DNA of 64,000 nt from Algoriphagus sp. (lineage in GTDB: Bacteria > Bacteroidota > Bacteroidia > Cytophagales > Cyclobacteriaceae), in the NCBI RefSeq assembly GCF_024305035.1, contig NZ_JAMWZB010000005.1, positions 1-64,000 on the forward strand. The letters are read 5' to 3'. Every line of letters begins with the position of its first letter. Within the stretch, counting starts at the first letter, position 1. Position numbers and translations under genes: made by a program. Positions 9,332 to 17,750 of the stretch are shown piece by piece. A model generated the notes under the pieces. It was not told the origin of the DNA and searched no databases. It saw nothing but the letters and a program-made list of their open reading frames with translations.

Positions 9332-11251
9332 ATGAAAATCAAATTAGTTTCCATCGGACTTCTTTTCCTGCTTACCCTTTATGGTCATGCGCAGGTTAAG
9401 TCCTTTAAACCGGAGAAATTATTTCCTGAGCAAGACACTACGGCGAAATTTTATACCGTATCCGGTGAACGCCACGGCCCTTCCTTTTTTAAAAAACACA
9501 AATTTCCAGAGGTTGAGTACAGCCCTGGAGATCAACTTACTTTTGACAAGTATCATACCGTGGAGGTGATGTATTATTGGTACGAGCGATGGGCAGAAGA
9601 ACATCCTGAAATTGTCGATCTTTACGTGGTCGGTCATTCACTGGAAGGGAGACCTGTCTACCAAATGACTTTGACCAATAAATCTACCGGTAAAGACACC
9701 GATAAGCCAGCTGCTTATTTTGAAGGGGGAAGACATTCTGGAGAAATTACCTCTAGTGAATCCATCTTGTGGATGACTCAGCATTTGATTGAACACTACG
9801 GCAAAGACGAAGAAATTACCCATTTGATTGATACAAAGGCACTTTACCTTCGCCCTCAAAATAATCCTGATGGGTCTAATCTTTACCTTTTTACCGAGCA
9901 AAGAAATCGGAGTTCTGTTAAACCCCACGACAATGATCGGGATGGCTTAGTAGATGAAGATCCTGAGGAAGATCTTGATGGAGATGGCATCATTTATCAA
10001 ATTAGAAAAAAAGCCGTCACCGAGGAGGAAAAAAAGAAGGCAAATTATATTATTGATCCTGATCACCCTTCAGGAAAATTAATGAAACGAGTTTTTCCCG
10101 GAAAAGGGGAGTACCTGATTTATACTGAAGGTATCGATAATGACCAGGATGGCAGCTTCAATGAAGATGGGATTGGGGGATTGGATTTGCACAGAAATTA
10201 TCCTGAAAACTGGCGTCCGGATATCGGGGGGGACTTAACCGGTAGAGGATATACCCAATATGGTGCAGGTGAATACCCTTTGAGTGAGCCTGAGACACGT
10301 TCAACCGTACTTTGGGTACTTTCGCATCCCAATATTTCAGTCGTCAATTCGATGGATACTCGAGTTCCAATGCACTTGAGGCCCCCTTCGACTTCCAAGA
10401 GTGAGGAGCGTATGTATCCTCAAGATTTGGAAATCTACCGTGAAATGGACGAGTTGGGCCTATCCTATACTGCCTATCCTTGGGCTGGGGATGTCTACGA
10501 AACCTACAGTACTCGATATAAAGTAAACTCCATGACAGGGGATCCGCTGAAACCTTCGCCTTTATTTGGGCATGGACCTGATTTCGGGTATTTTTACTAT
10601 GGAAGTATTTGGTATGGGGATGAGTTATGGAATAACGGGGCGATGAAAGATTACAATGGCGATGGAATCTACAACGATTACGATGCACTTAGGTGGGATG
10701 AAGAGGAAAATGAAGGGAAAGGATTTAAATCGTGGACGCCATTTGATCATCCCCAATTGGGTGAAGTAGAGATAGGTGGATTTCATCCTAAGTTTTTTGG
10801 CCAAAACGGGCCTACCTGGCAACTTGAAAATTGGGCAAAAAAGCAAGCGCAATTTAATTTGGCCATGGCTATGCGACTCCCGGAGTTGAAAGTAAACGAA
10901 CCTGTGGTTAAAAAAATCTCAGATAACAAATATGAAATTTCTATCTCTTGGGAAAATGTAGGAGGATTACCTGTGGCATTGGAGCAGGCAAAGTTGGTCA
11001 AAATCGTTCAGGAAGACCGGGTTTCGTTGGATTTCGAAAAGGAATTGCTCGAAGGCTACGAAAATGCCAAGGTCAAAATCACCACTCCCAAGCTTTACGA
11101 TAAAACCATCTACGCCGGATATACTGGAAAGGCAGAAAAAAAATCGGCTACTTTCAGGGTTGAGGTCAATTCCAACGAAGAAATAAGCGGAAAAATCAAG
11201 CTTTCCTCCACGCGAGGAGGCTTATTTGTCAAAGAATTCAAATTAAACTAA
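9332..11251 (+). CDS. Secreted M14 family zinc carboxypeptidase
   Basis: This 639-residue exported peptidase has a signal peptide (cleaved about residue 20, after GHAQ) and a carboxypeptidase A-like domain. The zinc motif H135-S-G-E138 lies in EGGRHSGEITSSES, and further conserved His segments include LDLHRNYPENW. An Asp-rich insert (DNDRDGLVDEDPEEDLDGDG and DNDQDGSFNED) looks like thrombospondin type-3/dockerin-like calcium-binding loops within the catalytic domain, a feature of Bacteroidota M14 enzymes. The C-terminal ~110 residues form a beta-sandwich-like domain. It is cotranscribed with the S9 peptidase gene 10 bp downstream, which suggests stepwise peptide scavenging in the periplasm or outside the cell. 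Confidence 0.92.
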   Translation: MKIKLVSIGLLFLLTLYGHAQVKSFKPEKLFPEQDTTAKFYTVSGERHGPSFFKKHKFPEVEYSPGDQLTFDKYHTVEVMYYWYERWAEEHPEIVDLYVVGHSLEGRPVYQMTLTNKSTGKDTDKPAAYFEGGRHSGEITSSESILWMTQHLIEHYGKDEEITHLIDTKALYLRPQNNPDGSNLYLFTEQRNRSSVKPHDNDRDGLVDEDPEEDLDGDGIIYQIRKKAVTEEEKKKANYIIDPDHPSGKLMKRVFPGKGEYLIYTEGIDNDQDGSFNEDGIGGLDLHRNYPENWRPDIGGDLTGRGYTQYGAGEYPLSEPETRSTVLWVLSHPNISVVNSMDTRVPMHLRPPSTSKSEERMYPQDLEIYREMDELGLSYTAYPWAGDVYETYSTRYKVNSMTGDPLKPSPLFGHGPDFGYFYYGSIWYGDELWNNGAMKDYNGDGIYNDYDALRWDEEENEGKGFKSWTPFDHPQLGEVEIGGFHPKFFGQNGPTWQLENWAKKQAQFNLAMAMRLPELKVNEPVVKKISDNKYEISISWENVGGLPVALEQAKLVKIVQEDRVSLDFEKELLEGYENAKVKITTPKLYDKTIYAGYTGKAEKKSATFRVEVNSNEEISGKIKLSSTRGGLFVKEFKLN

Positions 11252-11261
11252 ACCTAACTAT

Positions 11262-14075
11262 ATGCTGAATTATACAAAACTGAAGGTATGGCTTTTAGCC
11301 TTATTGATTTATTCAGGGGCAGAGGCACAACAAAAGCGGTCCCTGACCCATGATGATTACGATGGCTGGGAGAGCCTTGGGGGAGAGAAAATCACCAAAA
11401 ATGGAAAATGGGTAGGCTATTCGATTTCTCCACAAGATGGGGATGGCCTCTTGGAGCTTTTGCCCTTTAAAGATGTAACCAAAAAGACGGTAATCCAACG
11501 CGCATCAGGATGGGACTTCACACCTGATGATGCTTTTGTGGTGGGTAAAATCGTGCCTCAAAAAGATTCTGTTCGTCTGCTCAAATTGAAGAAAACAAAA
11601 AAAGATGACCTGCCGAAGGACAGTCTCTTTATTTATAATTTGAATGCTGGGGAATTAGAAAAAATAGCCAATGTGAAATCTTTTGCCATTCCGCAAGAAG
11701 AAGGCAGCTGGATTGCCATTCATTTTGAGAAAGAAAAACCGGCTAAAAAAGAGGAGGCAGATTCTACGGCAAAAGCAGAAAAGCCAATGAAAACGGATGG
11801 CACCAAACTACTGGTGAGGAGTCTAGACGGTGAGACAAGCTATGAATTTGAACGGGTAAAAAGTTATGGTTTTTCTAAAGATGGGAAATTTCTCCAGTAT
11901 GTTTTAGCTGAACAGGATACCTTAGATAATGCGGCTATTCACCTTTTGGATCTGTCCACAGGGGAGAGCCTAGCTGTCCATGAGGGGAATACAGAATACT
12001 CCAAGGTGACTTTTTCACCCAAGTCATCCTATTTAACCTTTATTTCTACCAATGATTCATCCAAATCGGAGAAGCCGTATTATCAGCTTTACTTGACCCC
12101 AACCGAAGAGTTGGCTTTGGAAGAACTGGTCAATCAAAACTCAACGGGTTTGTTGGAAAATAGTCGCCTGAGTGAGCATGCTTCGATTCGTTTTTCAGAA
12201 GATGAAAAGCGGTTGTTTTTCGGAGTAGCGGACGATTACGTTGATTTTGCTTATGAATCGGATACTACAATCCTGGAGGAAGAGCGGGTGAGTTTGGACA
12301 TTTGGGGCTGGCAAGATGCCGAAATCCAACCCATGCAGCTACGGAATAAGTCTCGAGAGGAGCGAAGGTCATACACTGCCACGCTGGATTTGGCAACTCA
12401 AAAAATTACCCAGCTGGAGACTAGAGAAATCAATAACCTAATTCTCGAAAATAAAATAGAAAAGGATTTTGCCTTGGTTTGGACTGATTCTCCTTATCGA
12501 AGAAATTATTCATGGGACATTCAGATTGGACGGGATGTCTACATCATTGATTTTACTACCGGAGAAAGGACATTAGTGGAGAAAGAACTGCCCGGTTACC
12601 CGAGTCTTTCCCCTGAAGGAAAATACATTACCTGGTATGCCAATACCGATTCCACTTGGATCGCTTACGATATTGCTCAGAAAAATAAAATAAACCTTAC
12701 CCAAGCACTGGAGGTGGATTTCTACGAGGAATTGCATGATTCTCCTTCCCTTCCTGGAAGCTATGGTTCGGCGGGTTGGCTGGAAGATGATCAAGCGATA
12801 TTGATTAACGATCGCTATGATATTTGGAAAATTGATCCAAAAAATCCTAGCCAGGCTGTCAATATTACACAAGGGCAAGGCAGAGCTAATTCGATTGAGT
12901 TTAGGAGATTAAGTTTGGATAGGGAAGAGCGTTCCATCGATCCGAAAGCTCCACTTTATCTGACGGCGTTCAATGAGGTCAACAAGCAGTCCGGTCTTTA
13001 TCAGTCCAGCCTGACTACCCAAAATCCACCCAAACAGATTTTGATGACTGATCACAGGTATTTTGGTTTTAATAAAGCAAAGGATTCAGAAGAGATCACG
13101 GTAAGAAGAAGTACCTATCAGGAAAACCCGGATTTGTATTTAGGCGATTTGACTCTGAAAAATTTGAGAAAAGCATCCAATCTAAATCCGCAGCAAGCCA
13201 ATGTAAAATGGGGATCTGTGGAATTGGTTAGCTACTTGGCCAATGATGGAGTACCGCTGCAAGGCTTGTTGTTTAAGCCTGATGATTTTGATCCGAATAA
13301 AAAATACCCCATGATGGTGTATTTCTATGAGCGGAACAGTAATGGCCTCCACAATTACCGAGCTCCGGCTCCTTCAGCATCTACGATCAATATTCCGTAT
13401 TTTGTCAGCAACGATTACTTGGTTTTTGTACCAGATATCAAGTATGACCTGGGGCTTCCAGGTCCAAGTGCCTACAATTGCATTATTCCCGGTGTACAAT
13501 CCATCGTTGCTAGAGGATTTGTGGACGTGGATAATATGGCGATTCAAGGCCAAAGCTGGGGAGGGTACCAAGTGGCCTACCTGATTACCCAAACTGATAT
13601 GTTTAAGGCTGCTGGCGCAGGTGCTCCGGTAGTCAACATGACTTCTGCCTATGGTGGGATTCGATGGGGCACGGGGATGAGCCGCATGTTTCAATACGAG
13701 CAAACACAATCCCGAATCGGAGGAACACTATGGGAGAAACCTCTGTATTACATCGAAAACTCCCCTTTATTCTTTATGGATCGCGTGAATACCCCGGTGT
13801 TAATTATGCACAATGATGAAGACGGTGCTGTGCCATGGTATCAAGGAATCGAAATGTTTATGGCCCTAAAAAGATTAAATCAACCCGCTTGGTTGCTTCA
13901 ATACAATGGAGAAGATCATAATCTTCGTCAACGAAAAAACAGAAAAGACCTTTCTGTACGACTGAGTCAGTTCTTTGATCATTACCTCAAAGGGGCTCCT
14001 GCACCACTTTGGATGACCGAAGGGCTTCCAGCAGTGGAAAAGGGAAGAACTTTAAAATATGAATTGGAAGATTGA
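11262..14075 (+). CDS. Prolyl oligopeptidase family (S9) serine peptidase
   Basis: This is a 937-residue exported peptidase. After a signal peptide (ends about SGAEAQ, residue 23) comes a long beta-propeller-like region (about 30-640) and then an alpha/beta hydrolase domain. The nucleophile motif GQSWGGY puts Ser at about residue 765. The Asp of HNDEDGAVPW (about 853) and the His of GEDHNLRQR (about 887) complete the triad. It lies directly downstream of the M14 gene and ends at a bidirectional terminator. It resembles large Bacteroidota acylaminoacyl/dipeptidyl peptidases; exact specificity is not visible. Confidence 0.93.
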   Translation: MLNYTKLKVWLLALLIYSGAEAQQKRSLTHDDYDGWESLGGEKITKNGKWVGYSISPQDGDGLLELLPFKDVTKKTVIQRASGWDFTPDDAFVVGKIVPQKDSVRLLKLKKTKKDDLPKDSLFIYNLNAGELEKIANVKSFAIPQEEGSWIAIHFEKEKPAKKEEADSTAKAEKPMKTDGTKLLVRSLDGETSYEFERVKSYGFSKDGKFLQYVLAEQDTLDNAAIHLLDLSTGESLAVHEGNTEYSKVTFSPKSSYLTFISTNDSSKSEKPYYQLYLTPTEELALEELVNQNSTGLLENSRLSEHASIRFSEDEKRLFFGVADDYVDFAYESDTTILEEERVSLDIWGWQDAEIQPMQLRNKSREERRSYTATLDLATQKITQLETREINNLILENKIEKDFALVWTDSPYRRNYSWDIQIGRDVYIIDFTTGERTLVEKELPGYPSLSPEGKYITWYANTDSTWIAYDIAQKNKINLTQALEVDFYEELHDSPSLPGSYGSAGWLEDDQAILINDRYDIWKIDPKNPSQAVNITQGQGRANSIEFRRLSLDREERSIDPKAPLYLTAFNEVNKQSGLYQSSLTTQNPPKQILMTDHRYFGFNKAKDSEEITVRRSTYQENPDLYLGDLTLKNLRKASNLNPQQANVKWGSVELVSYLANDGVPLQGLLFKPDDFDPNKKYPMMVYFYERNSNGLHNYRAPAPSASTINIPYFVSNDYLVFVPDIKYDLGLPGPSAYNCIIPGVQSIVARGFVDVDNMAIQGQSWGGYQVAYLITQTDMFKAAGAGAPVVNMTSAYGGIRWGTGMSRMFQYEQTQSRIGGTLWEKPLYYIENSPLFFMDRVNTPVLIMHNDEDGAVPWYQGIEMFMALKRLNQPAWLLQYNGEDHNLRQRKNRKDLSVRLSQFFDHYLKGAPAPLWMTEGLPAVEKGRTLKYELED

Positions 14076-14101
14076 TTTCAAACCCAGTAGGACTAAACTC
14101 A

Positions 14102-14132
14102 AGAAAACCCGGCTCATGGAGTCGGGTTTTCT
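14102..14132. terminator. Bidirectional terminator between convergent genes
   Basis: The stem agaaaacccggctc/gagtcgggttttct (one G-T wobble, 3-nt loop) with flanking A and T runs lies between the S9 peptidase (+) and DUF1080 (-) genes and can stop both. Confidence 0.85.
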
Positions 14133-14176
14133 GTTTGACTAGTCAACTGACTTTTTCCTTTTGAGGATTTTGGAAA

Positions 14177-14953
14177 TTAAAAATCCGTGCTTTTGCCATC
14201 CAGGTCCATTTCCTTAATCCAAATATTCCGATAGAGTACATCATGCCCTTCAGCTTGTAGTTTCAATCCCCCGGGTCTATCGGTAATTCCCTTTCCACCA
14301 TCATTTCCCCCATCCAATCCGGAGTTAGGTCCACCCCAAACTTGTTGAATGCTGACATCTTCGTGGATTTTTTTGCCGTTGAAATAAACGGTCACCCGGG
14401 CTTTTTCTTTCAGTTCGCCATCTTCAAATCGAGCGGCTTTAAAAAGGATGTCATAGGCATTCCATTTTCCCAGTCCGTTGTAAGCGTTCACTGTTGGCAA
14501 ATGCTCATTGATTACCGCTGCCAGTCCATGAAGTCCATAGTCTCCATCTAATATTTGGATTTCGTAGCGGTTTTGAAGGTAAACACCGCTGTTTCCTCCT
14601 TCGTTTTTGATCAGAAATTCGACATGTGCCCGAAAATCCCGGTATTTCTTTTTGGTGACAATATCGGCTGCACCATATTTTCCTCCTGAACCGGCGGGGT
14701 CATTACTGCTAATGGCTTTCCCTCCGGTGACTGGATCTTTGACTTCTGGCCATTTGATTGGGTCTTCAGCAGAAAAACGAGGGCCTTTCCAATAGTCCCA
14801 ATTTTTCAATAGCATCTCCTTACTGCCATCTAACATGAGCTCTGAGCCTGCAATAGGGGCTACGCCTACGCCGGTTTGAGCATAAGTAAAAGAAATCATG
14901 CTGAACATGAAAGTGGACAACACTAGGGTTTTTAGGTTGAATTTGGGATTCAT
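14177..14953 (-). CDS. Secreted DUF1080 protein (3-keto-disaccharide hydrolase family)
   Basis: This 258-residue protein has a signal peptide (ends about residue 25, TYAQ) and one DUF1080 concanavalin-like jelly-roll domain. Typical features are the KNWDYWKGPRFSAEDPIKWPEV start, HVEFLIKNEGGNSGVYLQNRYEIQILD in the middle and GGLKLQAEGHDVLYRNIWIKEM at the end. Related proteins hydrolyse 3-keto-glycosides or bind polysaccharide. No 3-dehydrogenase (GFO/IDH/MocA) gene is adjacent, so the substrate is unknown. The gene is monocistronic and convergent with the S9 peptidase gene. Confidence 0.88.
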   Translation of the reverse strand: MNPKFNLKTLVLSTFMFSMISFTYAQTGVGVAPIAGSELMLDGSKEMLLKNWDYWKGPRFSAEDPIKWPEVKDPVTGGKAISSNDPAGSGGKYGAADIVTKKKYRDFRAHVEFLIKNEGGNSGVYLQNRYEIQILDGDYGLHGLAAVINEHLPTVNAYNGLGKWNAYDILFKAARFEDGELKEKARVTVYFNGKKIHEDVSIQQVWGGPNSGLDGGNDGGKGITDRPGGLKLQAEGHDVLYRNIWIKEMDLDGKSTDF

Positions 14954-15079
14954 AGTAGAATTTAATTAGGGTTGATTCAAATCTTAAAACTCAATTTGGT
15001 TAATTTTAATCAAGCAAAAAAAGGATTTTATCTGAATGCGATTTTTATAAGGTCAGGATACATTATCGACAGGTAAGTT

Positions 15080-16241
15080 TTGAAGTGGTAAGGGAGAAGA
15101 AAAAGTACTCATATGGAGGACCGACGTGGCCGTTCCGGTTCGGGTGGAGGGGGAATCAACCCCCTTCTTTTAGGTTTTTTGATCAAGCTTCTTTTCTCCA
15201 AAGGCGGTTTGGTAATCCTAGGAATAGTGATCCTATTTTCAGTAGTCAAAGGCACAAATCCTTTGGATTTTATTGGTGGGTTTTTGGGTGGCGGTGGGCA
15301 GGGAGTAAACACCGAGTCTCCTTATCAGCCCAGTTCGGAAGTAGATGAGCTGGCCGAATTCACTTCAGTTTTTCTGACCGATACCGAAGGGGGATGGAAT
15401 CAGCTGTTGGAGGATTATCGAGAACCTACTTTGGTCTGATTTACAAATTCGGTTTCTTCTGCCTGTGGCTAAGCCACTTCGGCTACCGGACCTTTTTATT
15501 TTCCTGCAGATGAAATCGAGCATGATGTACCCGTCACACACCGGGATGATTAGAATTGCGAGATTCCATATGACCGCTGAAGAACCAATTATAAACAGAT
15601 GAAATACCCATGTCGAATAGTCGACACGCAGGAGAATGATTATCCAGGGTTTTCCATCTGACCGTTCAAAAACAAATTATAATCAGATGAAATCGAGCAA
15701 GACTAAAGCGACACACAGAGGGATGATTATAATCAATGCGAAGATTCCATATGACCGCTAAAAAAAAATTATAAACAGATGAAAAGTTTTACATCGATTT
15801 GAGTTTTTTTGAAGATATGGCCCAAATGCTCCATGCTCCCTAGGATTTTGCTCAAGCTTATGTGATCGCTCACGACGTGGGTCATCCTATTCAAAATCTA
15901 ATGGGGATCACAGGCCGAGTTCAAAGTCTCCGCAGTCTAATCAGCCAAACCGAATACAAGCATTATTCGGTTTGGCTAGAATTCCAAGCGGATTTTCTAG
16001 CAAGTGTTTGGGCCCATCATAGCTAAAAAATCAGTGAAATGATGGAGCCTGGAGATTTCCAGGAAGCACGAAATGCAACCCATGCGATTGGGGATGACCG
16101 ATTACAAATGCGTTTAGGGGGAGAGGTGATTCCGGGTTCTTTCATCCATGGTACATCCCAACAACGAATGAGTTGGTTCACTAGGGGGCTGAGTCCGGAG
16201 ACCTTCGAGAAGGTGATGCATTTAAATCAGAGGATTTGTAA
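15080..16241 (+). pseudogene. ypfJ: Decayed YpfJ-type neutral zinc metallopeptidase, split by a repeat array
   Basis: A membrane-anchored zinc peptidase (PF04228 type) can be followed from a degenerate TTG start at 15080 (KW-stop-GRRKST before the Met at 15113) to a TAA at 16239-16241. Readable blocks are RRGRSGSGGGG, one transmembrane helix, VSSACG/ATSATGPFYFPADE, then after the insertion [52 protein letters not shown] and [14 protein letters not shown]. In-frame stops lie at 15089, 15437, 15470, 15841 and 16024. The true C-terminus ([15 protein letters not shown]) is in another frame. The zinc motif HEVGHH has become HDVGHP, losing the catalytic Glu. A 269-bp array of foreign repeats splits PADE from the following strand. 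The gene is clearly dead. The first open part (15113-15439, 108 residues) could still be translated but lacks the catalytic domain. Confidence 0.92.
15507..15784. repeat. Three tandem ~90-bp imperfect repeats bounded by CAGATGAAA
   Basis: The 9-mer cagatgaaa occurs at 15507, 15596, 15684 and 15776, giving unit lengths of 89, 88 and 92 bp. Each unit continues with related sequence (gatgatta, ttccatatgaccgct or a variant, aattata). The 9-mer belongs to the host peptidase gene (codons for ADEK), and the gene resumes right after the fourth copy. The array is therefore an insertion flanked by, and punctuated with, a short target sequence. The units are not peptidase-like. Confidence 0.85.
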
Positions 16242-16387
16242 CCAAAGCAGATTGACTTCAACCTGGGTTGGTTTTCCAGTTAGTATCCGGGGTAAAACGC
16301 TGTTTTTAAGTGCGGACTTTTCTTTTCCCCTGACTGGTACTGGCTAAATTTTTCTATTGCTGTTCACCCCCTGCAGTTCCCTTTTCT

Positions 16388-17308
16388 TTAAATTTCTAAA
16401 ATGTAGTCCAAAATTCCCGCATTTTTTCCTTTTGGCCGAGTGACCAAAAGCGGAAGACTATCATTGTATTGAATTAAGCGTTCGGCCATACTTCCTATAA
16501 AAAGCGCTGTGGCTGCAGTTCTGCCTTTTGCTCCAATGATAATGCCATCTGCATTAATTTCTTTAGCCTTGGAAACTATTTCCTCCACTGGATCATCGTC
16601 ATCGTCCTTGGTGTAAACCGGAGTGATGGAAATTCCTTTGGTGTCAATTTTACGGATAAACTTTTTATAGTTGATCTCGGCGTGCATCTCCATGATTTGG
16701 GTGAATTCCTCGAAGGTTTTACCTGTAAAATGATAACCGGAGGGTACCGAATACACATTTTGGCAAACAATTTCCACATTCCCATGCTTTTCGGCAATCA
16801 TAACAGCTTCCTCAAGTGCATCTTTGGAATAATCTGAAAAATCGGAGGGAACTAGTATTTTATTCACTTTTGGTGTGGAATTTTCAGGAACGATCAAAAG
16901 GGAGCAGCTCGCTCTCCTTGCCAATCGAAGTGACGCAACACCCGTGCCGGGCAAGCTGACTTTTCTTCCGATAATGATCATGTCTGCAGATTTTTCCTCT
17001 GCAAGCTTTAATACTTTTTTGGATAAAGAGCCTTCTTTGACGATGTAATTTAACGAGATATCCTTTTTACCCTGGAAGTTTTCTTTTACAGCCAGCTCCA
17101 TAGCCTGCTGTCGTTCATTGACCATGTTTTCCACCAGATTGGGAAATTCGGACAGCACCTCCTTAGGCACGGAAAGGTTTTTGATCACATTGACGAAATA
17201 GATTTTTTTGGTCTGATTGACATTTGCGATAAATGCCGCATATTGGATCAGTGTCTTGTCCAATGCGGTTTGGTCGAGGCAGACGATGAGCTTTTTGATC
17301 AAATACAT
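16388..17308 (-). CDS. Tandem-domain universal stress protein
   Basis: The 306-residue cytosolic protein contains two UspA domains (about 1-140 and 145-290). The first has a partly conserved nucleotide-loop pattern (DMIIIGRKVSLPGTGVASLRLARRASCSLLIVPE). The second ends with GIIIGAKGRTAATALFIGSMAERLIQYNDSLPLLVTRPKG, a good G-x2-G-x9-G-S ATP-type motif. Such double-Usp proteins respond to starvation or stress in Bacteroidota. The gene is monocistronic; neighbours are a pseudogene and a gene-poor 440-bp stretch. A second Usp gene at 25004 belongs to the sulfide module and is not closely similar. Confidence 0.92.
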   Translation of the reverse strand: MYLIKKLIVCLDQTALDKTLIQYAAFIANVNQTKKIYFVNVIKNLSVPKEVLSEFPNLVENMVNERQQAMELAVKENFQGKKDISLNYIVKEGSLSKKVLKLAEEKSADMIIIGRKVSLPGTGVASLRLARRASCSLLIVPENSTPKVNKILVPSDFSDYSKDALEEAVMIAEKHGNVEIVCQNVYSVPSGYHFTGKTFEEFTQIMEMHAEINYKKFIRKIDTKGISITPVYTKDDDDDPVEEIVSKAKEINADGIIIGAKGRTAATALFIGSMAERLIQYNDSLPLLVTRPKGKNAGILDYILEI

Positions 17309-17595
17309 TGTTTACTGGGTTTTGCGATGCAAATTTAAAGTTAAAAATAGAGATTGGAATAATTTATCTTTGAAATATAATTCTGCTAGTCGGATAAATT
17401 TGATTTTAATTAGGATTTATATTTTGTATTAATTTTATTTTTAGAATTTTATTTCATATTGTAGATCCTTTAGGTTTGGTTTGAATAGGTTTTGTATTTG
17501 GTAATTTTTTATCTTGAATCAATAAGCAGGGATAAGTCTTAACTGTGCGGATTTTATCTCGTATATTTGACAAGAGCTCGGATCGCTGACATGTT

Positions 17596-17702
17596 CAAAC
17601 TTCACAATTAACAAAATACCGAGTGAAGCCCTCTCCAAAAACAGGCCTCACCCCGAATTTTCGGGGCCTCGTCCGCAAGGACAGGATAACAGTGGAAGTT
17701 TG
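17596..17702. other. Possible structured RNA or inverted-repeat element
   Basis: Outer arms caaacttcac (17596-17605) and gtggaagtttg (17692-17702) pair with one bulge. They enclose a perfect hairpin ccccgaattttcgggg (17651-17666) and a stem capped by a GNRA-type loop, gtccgcaaggac (17671-17682). The element lies in a gene-free gap (17309-17750) between the universal stress and flippase genes. Nested stems and a GCAA tetraloop suggest a folded RNA or a mobile hairpin element. I do not recognise a known riboswitch, RNase P, 6S, SRP or tmRNA signature. Confidence 0.4.
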
Positions 17703-17750
17703 CGGTTTCAAGGCAGCTCAAATCTTGTCTATAAGGAGGTTTGTAACACT

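Noticed and set aside
15507..15784. CRISPR array
   Set aside because: Spaced 9-mers recur, but the sequence between them is also related from unit to unit, so there are no unique spacers. No cas gene is present.
16039..16347. Separate 102-residue gene
   Set aside because: Its first half is the C-terminal block of the decayed zinc peptidase, and its end is a frameshifted read-through past the true family stop at 16239.
17596..17702. Known RNA such as RNase P, tmRNA, SRP RNA, or a cobalamin or SAM riboswitch
   Set aside because: None of the conserved core sequences of those RNAs could be matched on either strand, so only a generic structured element is claimed.
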